From: Bacillota bacterium
GTDB taxonomy: Bacteria; Bacillota; Dethiobacteria; DTU022; UBA8154
Direction of reading: 5' to 3'
Length of the DNA: 64,000 bases
Assembly (NCBI GenBank): GCA_012728375.1
Contig: JAAYFF010000041.1
Span: forward strand, 39,574-103,573
Shown: positions 25,842 through 33,694 of the stretch, in pieces
Layout: each line of letters starts with the position of its first letter
How positions within the stretch are numbered: the stretch's first letter is position 1
Made by a program: the position numbers and the translations under genes
Notes under the pieces: generated by a model
The model's database searches: none
What the model saw: only the letters and a program-made list of their open reading frames with translations
Told to the model about the DNA's origin: nothing

Positions 25842-27089
25842 TTGTCCATGCTGAGAGACGGAAGCCTGGCCCCTGAGGGGCTTTTAAAAATACAGTGGGT
25901 TAAAGAGCATATGCCTGTGCTGCGGGAGTTGGAAAAAACCCTTGCAGAAGCGGAGCCCTTTAAAAATAAGAATATCGCTATTTGTCTGCATCTCGAAGCG
26001 AAAACCGCGTATATGGCTCTGGTCCTCAAGAAAGCAGGGGCAAATGTTGTTATTACCGGAAGCAATCCTTTGTCAACCCAGGATGATATTGCTGCTGCCC
26101 TTGACCGGGAAGGCGTTGAAGTTTATGCCTGGCATGGTTCCTCGAAAGATGAATATGCCCAGCACATTTATCAAACCGCAAGCACAAGGCCGCAGTTGGT
26201 TATCGATGACGGCGGGGATCTGGTTTCGCTTCTGCACCGGAGTTTTAAGGATCACCTCCCCTTCGTCATCGGAGGCGCGGAGGAGACAACAACAGGATTA
26301 ATCAGGCTCAGGGCAATGGAAAAGCAGGGGGCGCTGAAATTTCCCATGATGGCTGTTAACGATGCCCTTTGTAAGTTTCTCTTTGACAACCGGTATGGGA
26401 CCGGCCAGTCTGTCTGGGACGGCATTATGCGTTCAACTAATTTAATTGTTGCCGGTAAAAATGTTGTCGTCATTGGTTACGGCTGGTGCGGAAAAGGGGT
26501 TGCCATGAGAGCGAAGGGGCTTGGGGCGCGCGTTTTTGTTTGTGAGGTAGACCCTGTTAAAGCTCTGGAGGCTCATATGGACGGTTTCCGGGTCGCACCC
26601 CTTATGGAAACGGCTCCTCTTGGCGATATTTTTGTTACGGTAACGGGTTGCAGTCAGGTTATAACAGGAGAACATTTTCAAATTATGAAGGACCAGGCTA
26701 TTCTTGCCAATGCCGGGCATTTTGATATTGAAATAGACAAAACAGCCCTTGCAGCATTAACAGGGCCTCCCAGGAGGGTTAGGAAAAACGTTGATGCCTA
26801 TACTTTTCCAGATGGGCGCAGAATTTACCTGTTGGGAGAAGGACGCCTGGTCAATCTCGCTGCTGCAGACGGACACCCGGCGGAAATTATGGATATGTCC
26901 TTTGGTCTTCAGATACTGGCCTTAAAATATCTGCTGCAAAACCGGGGAAAGCTTGAGCAGAAAGTATATTCCCTTCCCCCCGAACTGGACAGGGAGGTCG
27001 CAGAGCTGAAATTAAGGGGCTTGGGACTAAAAATCGATTGCCTAAGTACCGCACAGAAAAAATATCTGGAAAGCTGGGAAATGGACTGA
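25842..27089 (+). CDS. ahcY: S-adenosylhomocysteine hydrolase family enzyme (possibly S-inosylhomocysteine hydrolase)
   Basis: A 415-residue NAD-dependent hydrolase of the AhcY family, short form. NAD-binding VVIGYGWCGKGVAMRAKGLG (shortened) and the substrate motifs NDALCKFLFDNRYGTGQS and ANAGHFDIE are present. These enzymes split S-adenosylhomocysteine into adenosine and homocysteine. At the adenine pocket, where vertebrate enzymes read HMTVET, this one reads H50-L-E-A-K54-T55, so the Glu that contacts the amino group appears to be Lys. Archaeal relatives next to a deaminase use the inosyl compound instead. Start TTG 25842 follows AAGGGTG by seven bases; ATG 25848 is an alternative. It is the first gene of a six-gene salvage operon. 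Confidence 0.9.
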   Translation: MSMLRDGSLAPEGLLKIQWVKEHMPVLRELEKTLAEAEPFKNKNIAICLHLEAKTAYMALVLKKAGANVVITGSNPLSTQDDIAAALDREGVEVYAWHGSSKDEYAQHIYQTASTRPQLVIDDGGDLVSLLHRSFKDHLPFVIGGAEETTTGLIRLRAMEKQGALKFPMMAVNDALCKFLFDNRYGTGQSVWDGIMRSTNLIVAGKNVVVIGYGWCGKGVAMRAKGLGARVFVCEVDPVKALEAHMDGFRVAPLMETAPLGDIFVTVTGCSQVITGEHFQIMKDQAILANAGHFDIEIDKTALAALTGPPRRVRKNVDAYTFPDGRRIYLLGEGRLVNLAAADGHPAEIMDMSFGLQILALKYLLQNRGKLEQKVYSLPPELDREVAELKLRGLGLKIDCLSTAQKKYLESWEMD

Positions 27090-27111
27090 GAAAAGGAGGA
27101 GAGCCAGCTGC

Positions 27112-27906
27112 ATGATGAAAATTGAAAAGGCGATTATTGGAGGAACAGGCTTTTATGATCCGCTCTTGCTGGAAGAAAGGCAAGAACTTACTGTTGAAAC
27201 CAAGTACGGCAGCGCTTATCTGCTGACAGGCCGGTATAAAGGTATTCCAGTGGCTTTTTTAGCGCGGCACGGAAAGGGTCATCACCTTCCCCCACACCGC
27301 ATTAACCACAGGGCCAATATGGCTGCTTTAAAAGAGTTGGGAGTAACCAGGATTTTAGCTACCACTGCAGTCGGCTCTTTAAGAAAAGAGCTGACCGCAG
27401 GTACAATCGTTATTATTGATCAATTTATTGATTTTACCAAAGGACAAAACCACACTTTTTATAACGGCGAGGACGGTAAAGTGGTGCATACCGACTTTAC
27501 CGAACCTTATTGCCCGCAGCTGAGAAAATGTCTGGCAACTGTAATGGAGAAAAAAGAAATCCCCTTTGTTAACGGAGGCACATATATTACCACGGACGGA
27601 CCCCGTTATGAAACCCCCGCGGAAATTAAAGCCTTTTCCCTTTTGGGAGGGGACGTTGTGGGGATGACCAATGCCCCTGAAGCAATTCTGGCCAGGGAAG
27701 CTGGCCTGTGTTATGCAAATTTGTCCCTGGTCACGAACTTTGCTGCGGGAATTTCTCCGCATCCCCTTACCCACCAGGAGGTCGTGGAAATGATGAACGA
27801 AAAAGCTGATTTGATCAGGGAAATTTTCCTGGAAACGCTGTTGGCAATACCAGCGGAAAGGGATTGCCTTTGCGGTGTGAAGGAAGAATATGAACTGGGT
27901 CAGTAG
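27112..27906 (+). CDS. mtnP: 5'-methylthio-purine nucleoside phosphorylase, 6-oxopurine type by pocket residues
   Basis: A 264-residue member of the MTAP/PNP family that cleaves 5'-methylthio (or 5'-deoxy) nucleosides with phosphate. GGTGFYDP, RHGKGH, TTAVGSLR, TDGPRYETPAEI and GMTNAPEA are the phosphate and ribose motifs. Human MTAP recognises adenine with two aspartates in TDYD; here the matching segment is T-N209-F-A211. An Asn at this place goes with 6-oxopurine nucleosides (inosine, guanosine), as in methylthioinosine phosphorylase. Together with mtaD two genes on, methylthioinosine is the more likely substrate. GGAGGAG precedes the ATG. The name MtnP is by family; specificity is inferred. 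Confidence 0.88.
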   Translation: MMKIEKAIIGGTGFYDPLLLEERQELTVETKYGSAYLLTGRYKGIPVAFLARHGKGHHLPPHRINHRANMAALKELGVTRILATTAVGSLRKELTAGTIVIIDQFIDFTKGQNHTFYNGEDGKVVHTDFTEPYCPQLRKCLATVMEKKEIPFVNGGTYITTDGPRYETPAEIKAFSLLGGDVVGMTNAPEAILAREAGLCYANLSLVTNFAAGISPHPLTHQEVVEMMNEKADLIREIFLETLLAIPAERDCLCGVKEEYELGQ

Positions 27907-27920
27907 GAGGGCGATTTAAT

Positions 27921-29015
27921 ATGGAAGAAGTTCAACCCATCATCTGGGACGGAACAACTCTTTACCTGCTCGATCAGCGGCTTTTACCGGGTAAAGAAAC
28001 ATATCTTCCGTGCAGAAGTGCACATGATGTTGCTGAAAGTATTAAAAATATGGTGGTCAGGGGAGCTCCGGCAATTGGAATCGCCGCGGCTTTCGGCATG
28101 GTCCTTGCGGCCCGCAATCTGCTCTCCAGCATGACCGATCAGCAGGATAGCAGCGCACTGCCCCCTTACTTCCTGGAAAAACTGCGGGAGGCAGCTATTC
28201 TTCTCAAAGAAACGCGTCCTACGGCCGTAAATCTGGCCTGGGCAGTGGGGAGAATCATGGAGAAGGCCGAAAAACTTGGCGCTGAAACGCCGGATAAGGT
28301 TCAAAAAGAGCTGGAAGCCGAAGCAAAGAAACTGTACGCAGAAGATATCGAAATAAATAAACGGATTGGGAGATGGGGAGCAGAGTTAATCCAGGATGGA
28401 AGCACCGTGCTGACACATTGTAACGCCGGTGCGCTGGCAACCGCGGGCTATGGAACCGCCCTCGGAGTAATTAGAAGCGCGTTTTTCCAGGGGAAGAAGA
28501 TACGCGTTTTTGCCGATGAAACGAGGCCTTTTTTACAGGGTTCCCGTTTGACAGTCTGGGAGTTGAAAAAAGAAAAAATTCCTGTCACCCTCATTGTGGA
28601 CAGCGCCGCCGGGTATTATATGAGCAAAAAGCGTATTCACTGTGTTGTGGTTGGAGCGGACCGGGTCGCTGCAAACGGCGATACTGCCAATAAAATAGGT
28701 ACCTATTCGCTGGCTGTGCTGGCTAAAGAAAATAACATTCCTTTTTATGTGGCTGTTCCTTTTTCAACCTTTGATTTTTCCATTGATTCGGGAAGTGATA
28801 TTATTGTGGAGGAAAGGGACTCCGGCGAAGTTACACATCTTAATAATGCTTTGCTGACGGTACCGGGCATATCTGTCGGCAATCCTGCCTTTGACATAAC
28901 TCCGGCGTCCCTTATATCGGCTTTTATTACTGAATACGGCGTCCTCCATGCTCCAAACCGTAAAAAAATAGAGGAATTTTTTTCGCAAAAAAAGTCAATA
29001 ACTTTAGAAAAATAA
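27921..29015 (+). CDS. mtnA: S-methyl-5-thioribose-1-phosphate isomerase
   Basis: A 364-residue isomerase of the MtnA/eIF2B-like family that turns 5-methylthioribose-1-phosphate (and 5-deoxyribose-1-phosphate) into the ribulose form. Motifs: MVVRGAPAIGIAAAFG, LTHCNAGALATAGYGTALG, DETRPFLQGSRLTVWEL and GADRVAANGDTANKIGTY, with the catalytic Cys and Asp in the second and last. The ATG follows GGAGGG by about nine bases and is 14 bases after mtnP. No mtnB, mtnC, mtnD, mtnK or mtnX follows, so the pathway after methylthioribulose-1-phosphate is not encoded here. Confidence 0.94.
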   Translation: MEEVQPIIWDGTTLYLLDQRLLPGKETYLPCRSAHDVAESIKNMVVRGAPAIGIAAAFGMVLAARNLLSSMTDQQDSSALPPYFLEKLREAAILLKETRPTAVNLAWAVGRIMEKAEKLGAETPDKVQKELEAEAKKLYAEDIEINKRIGRWGAELIQDGSTVLTHCNAGALATAGYGTALGVIRSAFFQGKKIRVFADETRPFLQGSRLTVWELKKEKIPVTLIVDSAAGYYMSKKRIHCVVVGADRVAANGDTANKIGTYSLAVLAKENNIPFYVAVPFSTFDFSIDSGSDIIVEERDSGEVTHLNNALLTVPGISVGNPAFDITPASLISAFITEYGVLHAPNRKKIEEFFSQKKSITLEK

Positions 29016-29096
29016 CCCGGCCAGCTCAGCTGATTGCAGCCGCAGCAGGGGAGCTGCAGGAAGTCCATAAGAACAGAAAACGGGAGGTCGATAGAT

Positions 29097-30395
29097 TTGT
29101 CGCAAAAAATTCTGATGCAGGCAGATTATCTGTTAAAGTGGGGAGAAGACCTGGAAATAATTCCTCAAGGTGAACTGGTGATCGAAGGAGGAATTATTTC
29201 ATATTCAGGCCCGGCATGCGAGCGAAATGAGGAATTTGCCAGGGTAATTAAAGGAAACAATAAGCTAATCATGCCCGGTTTTGTGAATACACATACCCAT
29301 GCAGCCATGTCCCTCTTTCGGGGTTACGCGGATGACATGCCCCTTAAGGAATGGCTGGAACAAAGGATCTGGCCTGTAGAGGCAAAGCTTACAAAGGAGG
29401 ATATTTACTGGGGGACTCTGTTGGCCATCTGTGAAATGATCAGAGGAGGCACTACCTGTTTTGCAGATATGTATTTTTATATGGAAGAAGCGGCAAAGGC
29501 ATGCCTGGAAAGCGGTATTAGGGCATCTTTATCCCAGGGACTTGTGGGTTTGGATCCCGTTAAAGGAATAGCATCGCTGGAAGAGGGGAAAAAACTGGTC
29601 CGCAACTGGCATGGAGAAGGGGAGGGGCGGATTACTACCATGCTTGGGCCCCATGCTCCCTATACCTGCCCTCCGGATTATCTTCAGAAGGTGGCCAAAA
29701 CAGCCGGGGCATTGCAGGTCCCCATACATATTCACCTCGCTGAGACAAGGGGAGAGGTGGAAGAATCGGTTAAGATGTATGGAAAAAGACCCGTTGAGTT
29801 GATGGAGCAGATTGGCTTGCTGGATCAAAAGGTTCTGGCAGCCCATTGTGTTCATTTAACGCAGGAAGAAATACAGATCATGGCCAGGAAGAAAACGGCT
29901 GTAGCCCATAACCCGGGAAGCAATCTCAAATTGGGTTCCGGTATAGCACCGCTTGCAGAGCTTCTACAAAACGGGGTTTTGGTCTCCCTGGGAACAGATA
30001 GCGCAGCCAGCAATAATAACCTGGATATGGTGGAGGAAATGAGGCTGGCAACGCTTTTACCCAAAGGTCTCAGGGAAGATCCGACCTTGATTCCTGCTGT
30101 TGAGGCTTTAAAGCTGGTGACAGTAAACGGGGCAAGGGCTCTTTTCCTGGAAGAAGGGATAGGAACGCTAAATGAGGGTTCCAAGGCAGATTTAATCATG
30201 ATTAAGTTGAATTCGTCCCATTTACATCCCCTTCACAGCGTGCCTGCACAATTAGTATATGCCGCTCTTTCCAGCGACATAGAGCTGGTTATGGTTAACG
30301 GAACTATTTTAATGGAAAAAGGTGATTTAAAGACTGTTGATGAAGAAAGAATTCTTTTTGAAACCGGAAAAATTTCCTCCCGGCTGGTAAGTTAA
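29097..30395 (+). CDS. mtaD: 5-methylthioadenosine/S-adenosylhomocysteine (5'-deoxyadenosine) deaminase
   Basis: A 432-residue amidohydrolase of the MtaD/DadD group that deaminates MTA, SAH and, in archaeal relatives, 5'-deoxyadenosine to the inosine derivatives. Metal and catalytic motifs are NTHTHAAMSLFRG, HIHLAETRGEVEES, AAHCVHLT and LGTDSAASNNNLDM. The frame opens at 29034, but TTG 29097 lies eight bases after GGGAGGT and gives the usual N-terminus, so I chose it. Its place between mtnA and surE, and its partners' pocket residues, make it the probable entry step of the operon. Confidence 0.9.
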   Translation: MSQKILMQADYLLKWGEDLEIIPQGELVIEGGIISYSGPACERNEEFARVIKGNNKLIMPGFVNTHTHAAMSLFRGYADDMPLKEWLEQRIWPVEAKLTKEDIYWGTLLAICEMIRGGTTCFADMYFYMEEAAKACLESGIRASLSQGLVGLDPVKGIASLEEGKKLVRNWHGEGEGRITTMLGPHAPYTCPPDYLQKVAKTAGALQVPIHIHLAETRGEVEESVKMYGKRPVELMEQIGLLDQKVLAAHCVHLTQEEIQIMARKKTAVAHNPGSNLKLGSGIAPLAELLQNGVLVSLGTDSAASNNNLDMVEEMRLATLLPKGLREDPTLIPAVEALKLVTVNGARALFLEEGIGTLNEGSKADLIMIKLNSSHLHPLHSVPAQLVYAALSSDIELVMVNGTILMEKGDLKTVDEERILFETGKISSRLVS

Positions 30396-30416
30396 TAATG
30401 GAAAGAAGGGATAATT

Positions 30417-31190
30417 ATGATGATATTGCTCACCAACGATGACGGAATTTATGCGGAGGGAATTCAGATTCTGGGAGAAAAATTACTCGGCCATGAGAAC
30501 ATAGATACTTATATTATAGCTCCCGACCGCGAACAGAGCGCGACAGGGCACTCTATTACCATGCACCGCCCCCTGCGTGCCGAGGAAGTTAAATTTTATC
30601 GTAATCCCGGCTTAAAAGGATGGTCTGTTAATGGAACCCCTGCTGATTGTGTAAAACTTGCAATAGAATGTTTATTGCCGGAAAAACCTGATCTGGTTAT
30701 CTCCGGAATTAATAACGGAGCAAACCTGGGGAGCGATGTCCTTTATTCCGGTACGGTCTCTGCAGCTATTGAAGCAACTATTCTGGGCGTTCCCGCTCTG
30801 GCTGTTTCCCTTACCGAAGACGATAATCCCGATTTCCATTTTGCAGCTGATTTTACTTTTAAATTAATAAGGGTTATCAAAGAAAACAATCTACCGAAAA
30901 ATACCCTTTTAAATATAAATATTCCTGGAATAGAGAGAAACAAGATTGCAGGAATAACCGTTACCCGACTGGGGAACAGGCAGTACCGCAATGCCTTTGA
31001 AAAAAGAGTGGATCCCCGGGGGAGAAATTATTACTGGCTGGCGGGCGAGGTGGTGGATACCTTTGGAGATGACGGGGAGACCGATGTGGCCGCAATTCAT
31101 AATTCTTTTATTTCCATTACTCCCATTCATTTTGATCTGACGAATTTTAAACTGCTGGAAAGGCTTAAGTCTATCCAGTGGAGTTTTTAA
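30417..31190 (+). CDS. surE: 5'/3'-nucleotidase SurE
   Basis: A 257-residue metal-dependent nucleotidase. The N-terminus ILLTNDDGIYAEGI carries the DD metal ligands; APDREQSATGHSIT, NGTPADCVKLA and SGINNGANLGSDVLYSGTVSAAIE (shortened) are all conserved. SurE dephosphorylates nucleoside monophosphates and is linked to stationary-phase survival. In this operon it could remove phosphate from nucleotides that feed the nucleoside pool. Two adjacent ATG codons (30417 and 30420) are possible starts. Family assignment is firm. Confidence 0.95.
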   Translation: MMILLTNDDGIYAEGIQILGEKLLGHENIDTYIIAPDREQSATGHSITMHRPLRAEEVKFYRNPGLKGWSVNGTPADCVKLAIECLLPEKPDLVISGINNGANLGSDVLYSGTVSAAIEATILGVPALAVSLTEDDNPDFHFAADFTFKLIRVIKENNLPKNTLLNINIPGIERNKIAGITVTRLGNRQYRNAFEKRVDPRGRNYYWLAGEVVDTFGDDGETDVAAIHNSFISITPIHFDLTNFKLLERLKSIQWSF

Positions 31191-31211
31191 CTTTTAGGGG
31201 GATACTTTAAC

Positions 31212-31886
31212 GTGGAATTGCAAGAAAGGATTGAGAGATACCTGGAGTCCACCCTTCTTCGGGCTGACGCAGAAAAAAAACATATTCAAGAACTTTGTGA
31301 AAAAGCACTCCGTTTTAATTTTTTAGGCGTTTGCATAAATCCGTTTTTTGTCCCTTACGCGGTTTCACTGCTTCAGAAAAGGACTCTTGTCGTTACGGTA
31401 GTAGGCTTCCCCCTGGGCTGTACAACGGGGGCTGTAAAGGCTTTTGAGGCGGAAAGGGCTTTTCGGGACGGCGCGGATGAGGTGGATATGGTTGTTAACG
31501 TGGGTGCGGTTAAAAGCAAGGAAAAGAAAATTGTTGCTCAGGAAATTAAGGAAGTAGTTCAAACCGGTCCTGCAGTAAAAGTAATAATAGAAACAGGATA
31601 TCTTACGCCGGATGAAATAGCCCTTGCCTGCGATTGTGCGGTAGAAGGAGGCGCTGCCTTCGTAAAAACTTCAACCGGATTCGGCCCAAGGGGGGCGTCA
31701 CTGGAAGATATTCGTCTTTTGCGCAAACTGCTGCCGCCAAAGGTTGGGATTAAAGCTGCAGGTGGAATTAGGTCGGCTGAATTTGCACGGAAACTGCTCC
31801 TGGAAGGGGCTAATCGCATCGGGACCAGTATGGCTGAACAGATCTTTTATGAAGAGCATATGATGGATCGGAAAATAGAAGGATAA
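31212..31886 (+). CDS. deoC: Deoxyribose-phosphate aldolase
   Basis: A 224-residue class I aldolase that splits 2-deoxyribose-5-phosphate into glyceraldehyde-3-phosphate and acetaldehyde. The Schiff-base lysine is K152 (FVKTSTGFG), with K181 (VGIKAAGGIR) and D92 (DEVDMVVNVG) completing the active site. Start GTG 31212 follows TAGGGGG. As last gene of the salvage operon, it may serve deoxynucleosides, or might act on 5-deoxysugar phosphates made by mtnP/mtnA; the first is established for the family and the second is speculation. Confidence 0.94.
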   Translation: MELQERIERYLESTLLRADAEKKHIQELCEKALRFNFLGVCINPFFVPYAVSLLQKRTLVVTVVGFPLGCTTGAVKAFEAERAFRDGADEVDMVVNVGAVKSKEKKIVAQEIKEVVQTGPAVKVIIETGYLTPDEIALACDCAVEGGAAFVKTSTGFGPRGASLEDIRLLRKLLPPKVGIKAAGGIRSAEFARKLLLEGANRIGTSMAEQIFYEEHMMDRKIEG

Positions 31887-31981
31887 ATACAAACAAGTAA
31901 ACAGAAAAATATACATTCCGGTATAAATTCTTCTTTCCGGCATAAAAATGATTAAAAAGCCGCGGGAGGAGAATTTTCCAG

Positions 31982-32692
31982 ATGTATATTAATCCTTTAA
32001 TAAAAGAACCGGGAAGAAAAAAAGAGTTTATTTTTCTGTCGGTTTTTCTTTTTATTTTGTGTTGCTCTGTTTACTATTTTTTATTTTTTGTTAAATTTCA
32101 TCCGGGAAAAATTCTAGAAAAGGCTCTATCTTATATGGAAGGTAATGATGAGGTTCTGGCTATTGTAATGTGCGAAGAAGGCGAAGGTTACCGGATCAAT
32201 TTTGAGGGAAATGTTTTAAACAACGGAGCTCTTTACGGAAAAATTACAGACTTTGATTTGGAGCTTTATTGCCCTGAAAGCGGAAAATTGCTGGTTAAAG
32301 ATTTAAAAGATGGACGCTGGAAAGAAGCATCTGAACTGGGTTTGCAGTCCCTGACCGCACTGATACATTCACCCCTTACCTTTCTGGGAGCCTGTAGCCC
32401 GCTTTTTCAAAAGGCGAAATTTCTAGACAACCCTGACAAAACAAATACCTTAATATCTCTGCAGATTTCGCCGGAATTTCTTGAAAAATTGCCACTGGAC
32501 AAGGCAAGGAATTTCGGAAATGAATTAAGCCTTAATTGTGTAGTTTCCGTTAATCAGGAGACCTCTTTTATCGACCAAGTCAATTTATCTTTCGTAGATA
32601 AAAACACCCACAAGGAATTATTTAACAGGAACTTTTCTTTTTCTTTCCGGAGGGATAGCCCCTTTAAAACAATTTATTCTTCCAAACCATAA
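31982..32692 (+). CDS. Membrane-anchored protein of unknown function
   Basis: Not recognised. The 236-residue product has a basic N-terminus (KEPGRKKE), one hydrophobic segment (about residues 17-38, with two adjacent cysteines CC near 27 but no proper lipobox) and an external domain of ~195 residues predicted as mainly beta strands. The order of strands and a long hydrophobic middle (LQSLTALIHSPLTFLGACSPL, shortened in places) faintly recall LolA/LppX-like carriers, but I cannot assign it. GGGAGGAG precedes the ATG. It is 95 bases after deoC and runs the same way; whether it belongs to that operon is unclear. Confidence 0.6.
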   Translation: MYINPLIKEPGRKKEFIFLSVFLFILCCSVYYFLFFVKFHPGKILEKALSYMEGNDEVLAIVMCEEGEGYRINFEGNVLNNGALYGKITDFDLELYCPESGKLLVKDLKDGRWKEASELGLQSLTALIHSPLTFLGACSPLFQKAKFLDNPDKTNTLISLQISPEFLEKLPLDKARNFGNELSLNCVVSVNQETSFIDQVNLSFVDKNTHKELFNRNFSFSFRRDSPFKTIYSSKP

Positions 32693-32884
32693 AAATACCT
32701 AAAAAACAGTATTTAGGGTGTTTTCGTCAATAAAGGGCATACCTCCTGAAACTTTTCTTTCCATTTGTCCGAACATACCCTTTCTTAAAGTTTTTAAGTA
32801 TTTTCATCAAAAGAAGGAAAAAACCAAAAAATAGAGAAAAAGTTAAAAAAGGTATTTGTAAGGAAAGGGGGATAGAATTCGAGC

Positions 32885-33688
32885 ATGGAAGGGAAAAAAG
32901 CAAGGAAGCTCCCGGATGTATTAACCGGAGAAGAGCGGGAAGCCCTTTTACGCCAGCCTAATCACAAAGTTCCAACCGGGCTGCGAAACCTATGCATACT
33001 GCGACTGATGCTGGATACCGGAATTACTTTATCAGAACTGTTAAATTTGCGACCCGGGGATGTTGACTTTAAAGAAGGAAAGATAATCATTAGGAAAGAA
33101 GACAAGCAAAAAAACCGCACTGTCTGGGTGGGAGAAGAAACTCTCGACTGCCTTAAGGCTTGGTGCAAAATTTCTCCTCAGGGTGAATACCTGTTTTGTA
33201 CTTTAAAGGGTGGACAGCTTGACGGCCGTTATATTAGAGAAATGGTTAAAAGGTTATCAAAGAAAGCCGGTATTAAAAAAAATATTTTTCCTCATACTCT
33301 TCGCCACACCTTTGCAGCCAATTTGTACAGGGAAACAAAAAATATTCGCTTAGTGCAGAAAGCATTGGGACATGCTGATATTTCGACAACCACAATTTAT
33401 ACTTATCTGGTGGAAACAGAACCTGAGGAATTACGTCTAGTGTTTGGAAATAAACGCAGGGAAAAGGAGATTTCGTCGTTAACTGAAAAACCTATACCAA
33501 AGGCCGAGCAAAAAAGCAAAAAAATATTGCCCAAGTATGTTTTTAAATGCAAGTGCGGCGAGATTGTCGGGCGCCAAATGGAAAAGTGCCCGGGATGCGG
33601 AGAAAAAATAGAAGTATTGCTGGAGAAAATAAAAAGAGAGTTCCAGCGGGTTAATTTTGGCCGCTGTCTGCCTCCGGCGAAAGATTAG
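32885..33688 (+). CDS. Tyrosine recombinase-like protein with C-terminal zinc ribbon
   Basis: A 267-residue protein. Residues ~10-195 form the catalytic domain of phage integrase/Xer recombinases without the usual N-terminal core-binding domain. The catalytic set is H137-x-x-R140 (FPHTLRHTFA), H163 (LGHADIS) and nucleophile Y172 (TTTIYTYL), but the first arginine, expected in TGLR-SEL, reads T45-G-I-T48-L-S-E-L. Residues 196-215 are a linker; C222-x-C224-x10-C235-x2-C238 forms a zinc ribbon not usual in Xer proteins. It has no visible att site beside it. It may be a regulator derived from a recombinase, or a partner-dependent enzyme. Confidence 0.8.
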   Translation: MEGKKARKLPDVLTGEEREALLRQPNHKVPTGLRNLCILRLMLDTGITLSELLNLRPGDVDFKEGKIIIRKEDKQKNRTVWVGEETLDCLKAWCKISPQGEYLFCTLKGGQLDGRYIREMVKRLSKKAGIKKNIFPHTLRHTFAANLYRETKNIRLVQKALGHADISTTTIYTYLVETEPEELRLVFGNKRREKEISSLTEKPIPKAEQKSKKILPKYVFKCKCGEIVGRQMEKCPGCGEKIEVLLEKIKREFQRVNFGRCLPPAKD

Positions 33689-33694
33689 TTGCGC

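Noticed and set aside
32693..32725. Terminator after the 31982 gene
   Set aside because: CCTAAA/TTTAGG gives only a 6-bp weak stem and the T-tail is short.
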